Part shown: piece after piece, positions 10,801 to 25,119 of the stretch
Numbering within the stretch: position 1 is the first letter of the stretch
Layout: every line of letters starts with the position of its first letter
Assembly (NCBI RefSeq): GCF_947507565.1
Contig: NC_089193.1
Coordinates: 1,980,325 to 2,044,324 of the forward strand
Source: Oscarella lobularis
Taxonomy: Eukaryota; Porifera; Homoscleromorpha; Homosclerophorida; Oscarellidae
Reading direction: 5' to 3'
Length of the DNA: 64,000 nucleotides
The notes under the pieces: model-generated
What the model was told of the DNA's origin: nothing
What the model saw: the letters and a program-made list of their open reading frames with translations, nothing else
Database searches by the model: none
Position numbers and translations under genes: made by a program

Positions 10801-13800
10801 TATTAATTATTTAATTATTAGGCTTACAGGTGCCGCACTGAGGATCTGTATATCCTTCTGGACATGTGCACGTTCCATTCACGTGATTGCAATCAGCTCC
10901 ATTGAGGCAGCTACAGTTTGAACTGCAACCGTCTCCAAACGTGCCAAGAGGACAAACTACGAAAAGGCAATTAATTAAAATTGCTACCAAATCGTTTAGG
11001 ATTTTACCTTGATCGCAGTCATCTCCAATATATCCCGTAAAACAGCTACACTTTCCCGTCACATGGTCACAGTCGCCGTTGACGCACGTGCAGTCTTCAG
11101 TGCAATCGTCGCCGAACTTACCGAAACCGCACTCATTCTCGCACAAATTTCCAATGTATCCAGGAGCGCAAATGCAGTCGCCGTTTCCCTCGCAACCGCC
11201 GCCGTTCAGGCACGTGCAATTGAAGATGCAATACGGGCCAAACTTGTCCGGCGAACACGGCGTCTCGCACAAATCACCCGTGAATCCATCAGTACACGTA
11301 CACAGCCCGTTTACGTGATCACAGGCGGCTCCATTCTGGCACAGACAAGGCATCGAACATCTGTCACCGTAGAATCCTTGCGGACACGGCGTGCCGCAGT
11401 CGGCCCCCGTATAACCGGCGGTGCACGTACACGTGCCGTTGTAGGGACTGCAGAAAGCGCCGTTGCGACAGTCGCACACAAATATGCAATCCTTGCCAAA
11501 ACGATTCGCCTCACAACCTAAACAAATGATTAAATATTTGAGATATGGATGTCTCTCCCTTACTTTGATTGCATGTAAGGCCTTTGAATCCTTCTAAACA
11601 ATCGCACTTCCCGTTTGTCGGATCGCAGATACCGTTCTCGCAGGTGCAATTGAACTCGCAATTTTTACCGTACGTATTGAATGGACACTGCTCGCACGAT
11701 TTGAAATCGTCGGCCAGACGAAATCCAGCCATAGGACACTCGCACATGATTCCTTCACCGGGCGGCAAATTAACGCACGATTGCTCACAACCGGCGCCGC
11801 CTCGGAAGCCGCACGGGTCGGCGAGCGCACATTCCGTCGGACGAGCGGGAATAGGAACAAAGTCCGGAAAGCATTTACAGACGGCTGTCATCCCGTTCTC
11901 CAATTCGCAGTAATGAGAACAGTTTGCCGTCAGGCAGGGATCCGGCACGCAGAGACTCGAATCCAACGGATCCTCGATGAATCCTTCGAAGCAATCGCAC
12001 TCAAATCGACCGTAGAAATTCGTGCAATTCTGCGCGCAACCGCCGTTTCCGACAGCGCACTCGTCGACGTCGCGACAGAGGAGACGATCGAAGGGATCGA
12101 TAGCTAATCCACTCGGACACGTGCACGTGAAATTTCCGTCTGTGTCGACGCACGTGTGCGAGCAGCTTCCGTTATTAATCGCGCATTCGTCGATGTTAAC
12201 GCAATCGCTTTGATTCGCCGCGGCGACTTCGTATCCAGCGCGACAGCTACAATGCACGGCACCGTTCACGTGACTGCAGATATGCGCACAACCGCCGTTG
12301 CCAGCGCCGCACAAATCCTTAGCAACGCACGTCATGAGATCGTCGGAGAGCTCCAAGTTCGTTGGACAATAGCACGTGTAGCTGCCGTTGTTATTGTGAC
12401 AAGAGTGACTGCATCCGCCATTCTTAACGGCACATTCATCCTTATCAATACACCGTGTTGTATCCATGGGATCGACGAAATATCCGGCGTGGCAACCGCA
12501 TAAATAACGGCCATACGTATTCGTACACGTCTGATCGCAACCCCCGCGATTCGGCTCCATGCATTCGTCTCGATCGACGCAACGCGAAGCGTCGTTCGGA
12601 TCCGGTTTGAATCCCTCGCGACAACGACACGCGTGACGTCCGTTCAAGTTCAAACAGTCGTGTTCGCAGAAACCGTTCATGACGCCGCATTCGTTGACGT
12701 CCGTGCAATTGTTTCCGGAGCCGGTGAATCCGGACGAACAGGCGCAAATAAAACCGCCGATTTCGTTGATGCAAATTTGCTGGCAGCCGCCGTTCGTCAC
12801 GTCGCATTCATTGACGTCAATACATCGTTTCGGATCGGTCGGATCCACGTGGAAACCGGGACGACAACCGCATGCAAATCCGCCCGCCGTATTGATGCAA
12901 ATTTGATCGCAATTCGATTGATTTGTCAGGCATTCGTTGACGTCGTCGCACTGGTGTCGATCGGTCGCGTTCACCGCGTAACCATCGCGACACTCGCATC
13001 GATAACCCGGTTGTTCGTTAACGCACGTGTGAGCGCAGCCTCCGTTGCTGAAGAAGCACTCGTTCTTGTCGATGCATTGGCTTGGATTGCGCGGATTGGG
13101 GAAGAATTCGTCGGTGCAGCGGCACTCGTAAGAGCCGTTCAGATTGACGCACTGCTGCTGACAATTTCCGTTATTAAACTGGCATTCATCTTGATCAACG
13201 CAACGAGTATCGTTGTCTGGATCGACGTCGTAACCGAGGAAACACTCGCAGAACGCCTGTCCAAACACATCGGTGCACAATTGCTCGCATCCGCCGTTAT
13301 TCACAGCACACGGCCCGGAAGGAACGACTTGGCACGTGACCCCGTCGGAGGCGAGACTTTTTCCAAACGTACATGAGCACAAAAACGTTCCCTGGCGATT
13401 CGTGCATCGTTCGTCGCACGGACCCGTTCCGTTGTTCGCCGCGCACTCATCAATGTCCTTACAACTCGAACCGTCGACTGGATCGAGCGTATATCCGGCT
13501 GGACAGCTGCAGCTAAACGAGCCCGGTAAGTTTGTACACGTTCCTTGACAGGGGCTCTGAAGCAAGCACTCGTCGATATCCTGACACGTAAATCCGAGTG
13601 GATCGAGTTGATAGCCACCCGGGCAATCGCACGAATAGGATCCCACGTTGTTGACGCACGTGTGGCTGCATTGGTGAGCGCCGTTCGTGCATTCGTTCAC
13701 GTCCTGGCCGCACGTGGGCCCGGAGAATCCCGATGGACACGAACACGCGCCGTCCGTGTGACGACAAATGCCGTTATTGACGCATACGCAGTCGAATCGG

Positions 13801-16800
13801 CAATTTTCGCCGTATTTTCCCATTGGACACGTTTGCTCGCAGTTCACCCCGATGAAGCCGGGACGGCACGTGCATTTTCCGTCCACGTGCGAGCACGTAG
13901 CGTTGTTTTGGCACGTACACTTCGACAGGCAATTCAAACCGTAAGTTCCCTGAGGACATTGCATGTCGCAGAACTGCCCCGTGTAACCGGGAAGGCAAGT
14001 GCACGTCCCGTCGACGTGATCGCACGTAGCGCCGTTCTGGCAAAGACACACTTTGCCGCAGTTGAGACCGTACGTTCCGCTGGGACAACGAATATCGCAA
14101 TCGTCGCCGGTGAACCCTGGCGTACACGTACACTCGCCCGTGACGGCGTTGCAAGCGCCGCCGTTCTGGCACGTGCAATCGAAAATGCAATCAGGGCCGT
14201 GTTTATCCGCTGGACAGGTTTCATTGCACGTGGCCCCAGTAAAACCTGCTGTACACGTGCAGGAGCCGTCAACGTGATCGCACGCGGCGCCGTTGAGGCA
14301 GACGCAAGGAAACGCGCAATCCTGACCAAATGTCCCGTTTGCACACTCGTCGTCGCATCGCACACCGCGATAACCCGGCGTGCAGATGCAGTCTCCCGTC
14401 ACGTGATGACAATCAGCGCCGTTGTCGCAGTCGCACGTTGAGCCGCAGTCGTCGCCGAATTTTCCAACGGGGCACTTTGCCTCGCAATTCTTTCCCGTAT
14501 ATCCGTCAGCGCAATCGCAGAAACCGTCCGTTTTTCGGCATTGGGCCCCGTTTACGCACGTGCAATTGTGTACGCAATAGATGCCGTACGTTCCTTCGGG
14601 GCACTCCGTTTCGCACGTATCGCCTTGGTAACCGGCCGTGCAAGTACAACTTCCGCCCACGTGGCTGCATGTGGCTCCGTTGAAACACGTGCAATTTTGC
14701 GCGCACGCGTCTCCGAACGTTCCCTCGAGACAACGCTGGTCACACAGCGCTCCAACGTAGCCTGGATCGCAGGTACAGCTTCCGTCCACGTGATCGCAGT
14801 CTCCATTCTGACATTGACAGTCATTTCCGCAGTTTTTCCCGTACTTTCCTTCTGGGCATTTTTCCGAGCACGTGACACCTTGGTAGCCGTCTGTACACGT
14901 GCAGGTTCCTGTGACGTGATCGCAAGCGGCGCCGTTTTGACAGAGACAATCTGTGGTACAATCTTGGCCAAATTTATCCGGAGGGCATTGCGTGTCGCAA
15001 ACTTTGCCGATCCATCCGGGGGCGCACGTGCAATTTCCGTTGTGGTGATCGCAATCGGCGCCGTTTTGACAGAGACACGTAGAGACGCAGTCTTTGCCGA
15101 AGAATCCGACGTCACACGGAGTGTCGCAATACTGTCCTTTATAACCCGGATCACAGTCACACGTGCCGTCAACGTGATGACATTGTCCCTGAACACACTT
15201 GCAGTCCATCGCGCAGTTGAGTCCGTATTTTCCCGCTGGACATTTCGCGTCGCAATCGCGACCCATCCAGCCTGCCGTACAGGTGCACGCCCCCGTCACG
15301 TGATGACAAGAAGCGCCGTTCTGGCACGTGCATACGGAACCGCAATTGGCGCCGTACGTTCCGTTGGGACATTGATTTTCGCAGAAAGTGCCTGTGTAAC
15401 CGGGCGTACATGTGCACGAGCCGTCCACGTGATCGCAAGCGGCGTTGTTTTGACACTGACATGTTTCAGAACAGTCTTGCCCATACGTTCCACTAGAACA
15501 CTGGGTATTGCAGATGGCTCCCGTATAACCAGGTGCACACGTGCACGCTCCTGTCACGTGATTGCACTTGGCTCCATTCTTGCACTGACACGGATTCTGA
15601 CAATCTTTTCCGAAGAAATTTGAGCTGCACTTGGCCTCGCAATTCGCGCCTGTGTAGCCATCCGGGCAATCGCAATCTCCGCTTTGATGATGACACGTTC
15701 CTCCGTTCTGACACGTGCACGTACTGCTACAATTTAAGCCAAAACTTCCGCTGCATTTTTGGTCGCACAACACTCCCGTATATCCGACGTCACACGTGCA
15801 GGATCCCGTCATAGCGTTGCAAGTGCCGTTAACGCACAAACAATCGTACGCGCAATTGGGACCGTAGTTTCCTTCAGCGCAGGGTTGATCGCAATTGACG
15901 CCCTCAAAGCCGGCATTGCAATAGCAAGAGCCGTTCTTCGAGTCGCATCTTCCGTTCACGCATGTGCACTCGTTCTCGCAATTTTGTCCGTAATGAGTCG
16001 AATTGCATGGCTGTCCGCAATCGGAGCCCTCGAAGCCCGGTACGCACGTGCATGAGCCGTCCACGTGGTCGCAAGTCGCGCCGTTTTTGCAGGTGCAGAT
16101 TTGCTGGCATTCGTCGCCGTACGTGCCGTCTGGGCACTCTTTCGAGCAGTCGACGTCCGTGTAGCCCGGCGCACAATCACAGTTACCGGTGACGTGATGA
16201 CAGTCGCCGTTATTGAGGCAGGAACACACTTGGTTGCAGTCCTGTCCGTACGTATTCAACGGACATTCTAATAGTAATAATAAAATGTATTTATTTATTT
16301 ATTAAATTATTTATTTTACCGTTTTCACAGAGGTTTCCGGTGTAGCCTGGAGCGCACGTACATTGACCATTCACGTGATTACACTGTGCCCCGTTTTGAC
16401 ACAGGCACGTTTCCCCACAGTCAGCCCCATACGTACCAGGAGGACACACTAGAATGAACATTGTCTAATTTTTCTTTACTTGAATAAGAGTCGTGGTGGG
16501 TCTTACTGTTTTCACACAAGGTGCCGTTGAATCCATCTTTGCACGCGCAACTGCCATCTTCGTGGTGGCAAGTAGCATCGTTTTGACACTGACATTTCGC
16601 CGTGCAATTCTGCCCATACGTTCCTTTAGGGCATTCTACAGAAACACAAAATTAAATAAATTAATCAACTAGATAATGAACGTACTCTGTGAGCAGTCGA
16701 CGCCTTGGAATCCCGGTGTGCATGTACAGAATCCGTCAACGTGATTACAATCAGCCTGGTTTTGACACTGACACGTCTGATTGCAATTCGTTCCATACGT

Positions 16801-19800
16801 AGAGAAGGGACACACTAAAAATAAGAAATAGACATTGATAAATGAAAGAGCTTCTATTTCTTACTCATTCCGCAGTCATTTCCTGTCCAGCCGGCCGTGC
16901 AGCGGCACGATCCCGTCACGTGATCGCAGACGGCGCCGTTTTTACAGTCGCACGTTTGAGCGCAGTTTAGGCCGAACGTTGGTGCCGGGCAAGACTGACT
17001 GCAATCATTTCCCGTCCATCCAGCGGTGCACGTGCACGTGCCGTCAACGTGACTGCAGGCGGCGCCGTTTTGGCATGTACACGGGCTCGTGCAATCCTGT
17101 CCAAAGAAACCGCTAGAGCACATGTCTTGGCAGAGATTTCCGACGTATCCTGGCTTGCACGTGCAATCGCCGTTCGTCTTGTCGCAATCTGCTCCATTCT
17201 GACATCCGCAAGGAGTCGTGCAGTCGCCATAGAAACCAGCAGGGCAAGGGTCCGAGCAATTGGCGTTCGTGTAGCCGGGAGCGCAGGTGCAAGTTCCCAG
17301 GACGTGATGGCACGTGGCACCGTTCTGACATGGACAGAGGAAAGCGCAGTCTTGCCCATAATGAAGGCTATCGCATCGATTTTGGCAATTTTGTCCGGTG
17401 TAGCCCGGCTTGCAGGCGCAACTTCCATCGACGTGATTACACGTGCCACCGTTTTGGCACGTGCAGGGATTAGCGCAGTCTTTTCCCCACGTGTTCATGC
17501 ACATTTGATCGCACCGGTCACCCGTGTAGCCCGGCTCGCAGTCACAAACTCCCGTCACGTGGTGACAGGAGAGAGAATGAACGCAGTCGCACACTTGGCC
17601 ACAATTGTCTCCATATCGATCTGGGGGACATTTTTGATTGCAGTCTTTGCCGATGTATCCGTCACTGCAGTCACAGTCACCGTCAACGGGATCACATATA
17701 CCATTTACGCATGTGCAGACACTAGAGCAATTCAGCCCATAGAGCGCAATAGGACAACCTAATAAAAACATTATTTATTAATGGACATATATTAGGAAAT
17801 ATATTTATCCTACCTTCACATGTTTTTCCGTTAGATCCCAATCGTTCTCCGACAGGACACGAACACGTGGCCGACGTTCCAGGACCTCCGCTTGAGCACG
17901 TGTCCGAGCAACCGCCATTATTGTCCAAACAAGGATCTGGAGCCAGCGTTGTCGGGGCAACGGGCGGCGGTGTAGTCGGCGGCGGAATGTCCAAAGTAAT
18001 ATAAAAAGAAACGCAGAATTGAATTGGCGTATTGCTCAACGTATCGCACGTCAAATTCAGCCGAATTAAATTGTCTTCGACCTCGCGCCACGATCTCAAA
18101 TCGCCGACATTGTGACCTCGTAAATTGTTCGCACTGGCGACAATGATATCGTTAGGAACTTCGACCCAAGCGCAAGAACCGGTTTGATATTCGGCTCCCG
18201 TTGCCACGCAACCGCGAACGTCTTGTCCGTTGAATGTAAGGACATTCGACGCCAGATTCAAGAACCCGTTCTCGCGAAGTGGCATGCGGAACGTCGGAAC
18301 GTCGCTGATGCCGCTAAATCCGCCGCCGCCGCCCGTACATCCGCCGAAGCAAACGCGCGGAGTTGGAGGCGGTGGCGTGGGAAGGGGCTCACATGTTCGG
18401 CCGTCCGGTTGGAGTTGATATCCATCGGAGCACATGCACACGTAGGAATCGCCGCTCGGTTTGCACGCGTGACTACAGCCGCCTCCATTCGTAAGGCAAC
18501 CACGGAAACCTGATAAAAATAAATAGAATTTTCGATTAAATAATCATAATTTTTTATTTGCCTTTTTCTGGTTGGCGGAGAGGATGTACGACTTCTATTG
18601 CGGCTAGTGATTTGAAACCACCTGAAATTCTGACGTCATTTCTTGGTGCAGTGACCCGTTTGGGCGTTCGACGAAGGATGTTGAGTCTCTTGTCTGTCCA
18701 CCAGACGTATTCTTCAAATTGAGTCAGTCCACCTACTTCGCCCACTTCGTTTGTTCCATTGCGAAGTAGCTACAAACACCAACACGTGACCACCTCAATA
18801 AAATAAATAAATAACCCTTACTTGAATATCTGATCCGTTCAAATTTGCCACCCATATAGAATTGGTGCCAATGTCGCCCCAGTATAATTTATTCTCTATG
18901 AAATCGATTGTTAGAGCGGATGGTTCCTTGAGATTTTTCGCTGGAAACTCCTTCACGTTCTTCCCGTCGAGATCCGCGACGTAGATACCCGGATTGCTGC
19001 CCGTCACCGTAAAGAAAAGCTTTTTCAAATACGGATCGACTGCGATTCCTGTTGGATTTCCGGATCGCGAAGGCACCGACCAATCGACGATTATTTCCGG
19101 GTTTGTTTTATCCAGATTGACTCGCATGATTTTATCCAATGAAGCGTCGGTCCAATACGTTTTATTTTCCACCCAATCCACGGCAATGGCTTGGGGATTC
19201 AATACGTATTTTCCATTGGATACGAATACTTGTTTATTTAGAGATGCCGGCGGTAAATTGCCGTCGTAGAGAAATCGCGTTGAAATCGAGGAGGAGAATT
19301 GGGATCCGTAGAACATTTTACCCTTGTTGTAGTGCATGGCGAAAGTTTGGCTGTTTAGGAGGGGACGCGCGACGAAATGGTAGCCTGTGCCGTCGAAATT
19401 GATGCGACGACTGTCCAAGCCGAGTGTGAAAACGAGATACGGTTGTGAGCCCTTTGCGCGGCACGATTTCCCGTTTTCCAATCGGAAGTTATCGTGGCAG
19501 AGGCAATGGAAGGAATTTCCGCTGGGCGCCGTCACGCAAACTTGATCGCAACCCCCATTATTAATAGGACAACCTTAATTAAATAGAATTTTTTATTGAT
19601 TTTTTTCTTATGTTTTTTGAGTAGTACCTTCGCATGTTTTGACGTCTTTTCCAAGGTTTGTATTCGGTGGACAAGAGCATCTGAAGCTGCCAATGGTATT
19701 GGTGCAATAATGACTGCAACCGGATGTCCCAGTTGCACACTCATCAATTTCTGTGCAGTCTTTTCCATTGGATGACATGTTGAATCCGGGTGGACACGAG

Positions 19801-22800
19801 CACTGGTACCCAGATGCCAAGGGCGTACATAAATGGCTACAACCCCCATTACCCGGCCCACAATCCTGAAGCTCTGTGTGAGAAAAAATTAGACAATCAA
19901 AGCAGGGTTCCTTGAGAAATAAAACGGTCTTACTTGTACACGTTTTTCTATCTGAATTCAATCGATATCCCAAGTAGCAATCGCAGTAGAAGCTTCCCAC
20001 GGTGTTAACGCATACCTGTTGACATCCGCCTTTTCCCACAGCGCATTCGTCTTTCTCCGGCTCTTTTAGCGGCTGTCGCAACGCGTGAACGACATGCAAA
20101 TCGTAGGGACGATTGTACTGGCCACGAATCGTCACACGATCAAGTCCTGTGTACTTATTTCCTCGATTTAGATAAGCGTTGTCATTGTCAGTCCAGAAGA
20201 CGTGTTGCTCGAATTCGGACAAGGCTAGCGGATTGTGACTCCCGCCGACCGTCTTCTCATCACTCCCGTCAAAATCCATAGACATTATTTTCTTATTATC
20301 GGCGTAGAAAAGACGTCGATCCACGTGATCGATGACGAGCGCAAACGGATGTTTGAGACCGTTTTGTTTAATGGCGCGTCGATTCGAACCGTCGGCGAGA
20401 TCGGCGCGTTCGATCGTCGCCGCGCCCGATTTGACGTCAACCCAGTACACGTACCCGGATATCGGATCCACGGTTATTGCTCCCGGAGTTAGGGACCCCA
20501 AAGAGAGAAACGTACCCGGATGCGATCCGTCAACATCGACTTGCATAATTGCTTTTTTATCTGAGTCTGTGTAATAGATGATTCGAGATAGCCAATCGAT
20601 TGATATGCTTTCGGCTCCTTTGACGTTGGAGAGGATGAGCGTTGTGCTGTCTTTCTCCGAGCCGTCGAGTTTGGCGCGACGAATTTCATTGGCTTTTTTG
20701 TCGATGAAGTAAGCGTAGCCTTCCGAGTGGAGGAAATCGACGGCTGTCGCGTTTTGGAGGCTCGCTGCGACGACGATTTTGTTTGTTCCTTCGAGATCGA
20801 TTCGGAGGACGTTGGTGCTGTTGACGAAGAGGGCGTAGGGCTTGTCGCCTTTCGCTTTGCATGACCATTTGTCTGATTGGAGAGTGTAGTTGGCGAGGCA
20901 TGCGCAGTGATAGCTGCCTGGCGTGTTTGTACACACTTGGCCACAGACGCCCAGACCCTCGTCACATTCATCAATATCTAAAGAAATTTGTAAAATAAAA
21001 ATATCTTATATATATTTATTTATTTACCTATTTCGCATTGGCTTCCCGTGAATCCCGTTGCACAGCTACATACGACTGGAAGCGATCCAACGCACGTGCC
21101 CCCGTTCTTGCACGGGCACTGGGTAAGACAGCTCGATCCGAAGAAACCAAACGGGCAAGCTGCAGGGATAAATATCTATTAATTATTATTTTTTTTAATG
21201 TTTGGCTTGCCTTTGTCGCAGAGGCTTCCGGTGTATCCAACAGGGCAAACGCACGATCCGTTGCTTCTGCATGTGCCTCCATTGAGACACGGACACTGTA
21301 GGCAACGGGGCCCATACGTTCCACTAGGACAAGCTAGAAGAAAATAATTAAATAATTAATTTTTATTATCTATGTATTGTACCTCTTTCGCAGTTGTATC
21401 CCGAATATCCAGGCTTGCAAGTGCAAGTTCCCGTGGACTGGTCACACTTTGCTGTCTTTGATCGCGACCTACACTTGCAGTTCTGCGCACAGTCGACCCC
21501 ATACTTATCCGTTCCACAGACTAAAAAGAAAATAGAGATGTCGCATTTTAAAAAAATATATATTTCTATTGAATACTTTGTGAGCAATCGTCGCCGGTGT
21601 AGCCAGGCGGACAGATACACTTTTGTTTTCCACTCTTACCAACGGGACTACACGTGGCGCCGTTCTTGCAAGTACACACTTTGCACGAGCCACCGGACTC
21701 AAAGAATCCAGCAGAACAAGCTAAAAGGAACGTCCACTTCAAGAAGATATCAATATTTTAATCCAATACCTGGATTGACATTTTGCTTGAGAGCATGATA
21801 CGCTTTGATATCGTTAACCCCAAAATTCTTCAGCGTTTTGGGGCCCTGCTTTGTAGCCAACCCTGTGAATTTATCCAATTGATAAATTTTGTCACGAGAC
21901 CCGTCAACAATGTATAGATATTTTTCAAAGACTGTTAGAGCTGTGAGATCGTTGGTGAGGACAGTGATTGTCGTTCTTCCCGTCCCGTCTAAGTTCACTC
22001 GCTCAATTTGCGCATTGGAGCCAAAGTACAAACGATTTAAATCGACGTCAATGCTCATGCTGACGATAGACGCCGCGTTGCTAACGAAGACTTTGCGATT
22101 TCCGCCTGATAAATTGGACATCCAAATAGCATTCGAAACAGAATAATAAAGAAAACTAGAAAAAATTAAATAATGATTAAGTATTGATTTGAATAATTAG
22201 ATACCTGTTGAGTGGATCCACGACTATAGCATAAGGGCTTGTGAGTCCCGTAATAATTGTTGCTACTCCAGATCCATCCGTGGCACTTGCTTGAAGTATG
22301 GAACCCTTGCTACTATCTGTCCAATAGACTTTATCATTGATCCAGTCTGTGGCTATTCCTTTCACTGTGTCAACGCCTAATTTTGAGTCAATAAGTGTGG
22401 TTCGTTTCAAAGTTCTCCCAAAAACCGATGAATGATCAATATCTCCTGAATCAGCCCATGCCATTTCGTCTCGATGATGAATATAATCCATGAAAGTCGC
22501 CTTGCTTGATCCCCTTGCTTTGCTAACGTAGGAGAGTGAAGTGAAGCTCGTTTTTATCTTATAGATGTCTTTGTCTGAAGATATGAGAAGCCAAGACGTT
22601 GTCGTCGTTCTGCACGCCGAATCAGATGAACTCCAAGTGTAGCCAGTTCGGCAACGACACTCGTAGCCTCCGTAATAATTCACGCATATCTGATCGCATT
22701 GATCCGGATTATCGCACTCATTTAAATCTAAAATTACGATTGATTAAATAAATCAATAATTTTGTTATTGTGTGTACCTTCGCATGTAAATGAGTTGTCG

Positions 22801-24765
22801 CTCAATTTGAAACCGCTTGGGCATCCGCATACGTAAGAGGCGGGTGTGTCCACGCACGTGTCACTGCATCCGCCGTTTCTGTCGCTACATTCGTCCACGC
22901 CCACCGACGGTTGCCGTGACGGGTCATAGACGGTAATCGCGCTAAGTCCTGAAGCGAGTCCCGTCAGAGAAATTGCCTTGGCAACGGATGATGAAGCGCT
23001 TGTAGCAATTCCTCTCACGCCATCTCCATTCGTGTCGATCCACACGACGTTGGATTCGTGAAGAGCGAGGTCTCCTGGTATTCCAATAGAAGAAAACAGA
23101 TCCTATGTAGAAAAAAATTGCATGAAAGAGAAGGAGGGGGCCCGTGTTAGTCCAACCGTTTCTATTTTGCTCGTGGTGAGAGAAAACCTCACGATGCCAC
23201 CGTTATCGGGATCGGTCCAATAAAGAAAACCGCCCGTGTAATCGTACGTCAGTCCAGCGGGACGAGACAGGCTTCCCTGGACCACAGTTGACACCGAAGA
23301 AACTGTTGGGGACTTTCCGCTCGATTGCTCCGTGACTGTGAGCGATTTGATGCGAACTGTCGAGTCCCATTCGACCCAGTAGACTATGCTAATGCGCACC
23401 GATTCGAATTTGAAGGAAGGGGAGAAAGGGGGCCCCACTTACGTTTTCGTGCTGCTGATCGTCGGATCGAGCGTGATAGAGTAGCCTTTTTTGATTGAAT
23501 ACAACGTCTCGACTTTGGAACCGTCGTAGTTGCTTCGTTCGAGCTTATTCGTGTCGCTGTTCGTCCAGTAGATCTTTTTCTTGATCCAATCGACGGCACA
23601 GCCCTGCGGCTTGAAATTGTTGCCAGATCGAACCGTTTTCTCGCCGTTATTAGCGAGCTGATACGCTAAAACGAAACGAGGGATCGTTCAGTTGTGCAAT
23701 CTCCGGTCACATGTGGGCCGCACCTGCAGACTTGATCGTATCAGTTTGGTTATTGCAGTAGAAAACCTCTTGTGAGGCGGCGTCGAAATCGACGGAAACG
23801 ACACCGTTTGAGCCGCTACGTGACTGAGTCACGGCGCCATTGGTGACGTCGAAGCATTGTAGCTTGGAGGCACTGGCAACCAAATAGCAGCGATCGGCTG
23901 AGAACACAAACAGATCCTATATAAACGACAACACGCGTTGCTTTTGTTTTGTGTACAGTACCAGGTAGCGAAGCGCAGGATGAGTTATAATAGACATGAT
24001 TGTAGGTGCAGGGCGTCGAGCAATGATCAGCCTACGTCGATGATAAATTCCAGGCATTATTTCTCTATTGCGTTTCGTCCACTTTTCTTACCAAAATCCG
24101 ATGATGTAATTGACCTTTGACGATATAGCGGGCATTAGAGCCCGTCCAGCCCCACCAACACAAACAGCGACCGGACTCCTTCTGGCACTCACCGGCCGCG
24201 TGGTAGATACTCGCACCGCAGCGCGGATCACATGCTAAAGGGGAAGGGGGAGAAATGGGGAGACAGTATGAGGGAGGGCCGCGCCAGTCTAAACCGACCA
24301 TATGGTCACCGCGGCGGGCTCCACTAAACGGATTTGGAAAAGGAAAGGGGGGAATAAGAGAAGCTATATGGAAATACAAGCAAAGACGTTGTGGAGATTC
24401 TCGCGGTATACACGCCTCAGATTATGAGATATCGCCTCCGTGAAGAGTCACGACGTGGCGAAAGGCGTTCACAGTACAATAAGAGCTCACAAATGCCCTT
24501 TCCCAACAAGACCCATCCCTTACGAAAACATGCAGTTCTGCTTGAACTGCTTATCAGTCTCTTCAAAGCCCAGCCCAACTCCCGGAGCTGTCAACGTACC
24601 TTGAGATTGACGTTTCGTTCGTCCACCAGCGTCCGTTTCTAAAGGAAAAAAAAAGGAAGAGGTGGGTGGTCCGTTCTTTCTGTCTACGCCGCGCTTTCTA
24701 CCTCGAGGCGCGATGAGGAAAAGAAGGAGAAGACACGCTCCGGATAAGCGCGCGATGGCCAGCAT
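7898..24765 (-). CDS. Giant LRP/MEGF-like EGF-repeat transmembrane receptor
   Basis: Single-pass cell-surface receptor, roughly 4,500 residues in my estimate, many exons. The start at 24765 gives a signal peptide ([20 protein letters not shown]), then a second short exon with a furin-like RTKR site. Order on the minus strand: a Cys-rich module (24235-24140); YWTD propeller 1 (23900-22900); EGFs; propeller 2 (22600-21770); four laminin-like EGFs; an EGF; propeller 3 (20870-20080); EGFs; propeller 4 (19440-18560); an unassigned domain (18340-17960) between Pro-rich linkers; then MEGF-type EGFs. A single exon at 11511-16259 holds about 21 MEGF-type and 16 calcium-binding-type EGFs. More EGFs follow, then a [12 protein letters not shown] stalk, a transmembrane helix (near 8580-8500) and a tail to 7898. 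The tail has NPTY, NPAY and NPFY plus four YDNP and one YEDP. LRP and MEGF10/Draper receptors use such motifs for PTB/SH2 adaptors in endocytosis or engulfment. No LDLR class A repeats were seen. Confidence 0.85.
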
Positions 24766-25119
24766 CGCGCAGAAACAAAATTCTCTACTCTTTGTCGCTC
24801 TTTGCCTGTATCCGACCGTACCAGTCAACGATCGTGAGAAGAGTGCATAAAATTATGCAACCGCGTCATGAGATGTACCCTGCTCACGAGATGAGTGACC
24901 TATTTTTAACCGGAACCAAGGAACGGACAAACATGCGGCGTCTCCAGGAAGTACAAGGCGATATTCCGTATTAGGTCAAGCCGCGACCACCGGAGGTCGG
25001 TGGGCGAGCCCAGCCACCGCCCGGAACTAAGAATAGATTTTGCGGTGGAGGTCGGACCCCCTATGGGCGAATATCGATTGTACATTGAATAAATCAATAC
25101 CGTAACTCAAGAAATCCTT

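Noticed and set aside
12633-15623. Plus-strand open frames of 250-360 codons opposite the EGF exon
   Set aside because: They are antisense shadows of Cys-rich EGF repeats with regular codon bias; no motif of their own.
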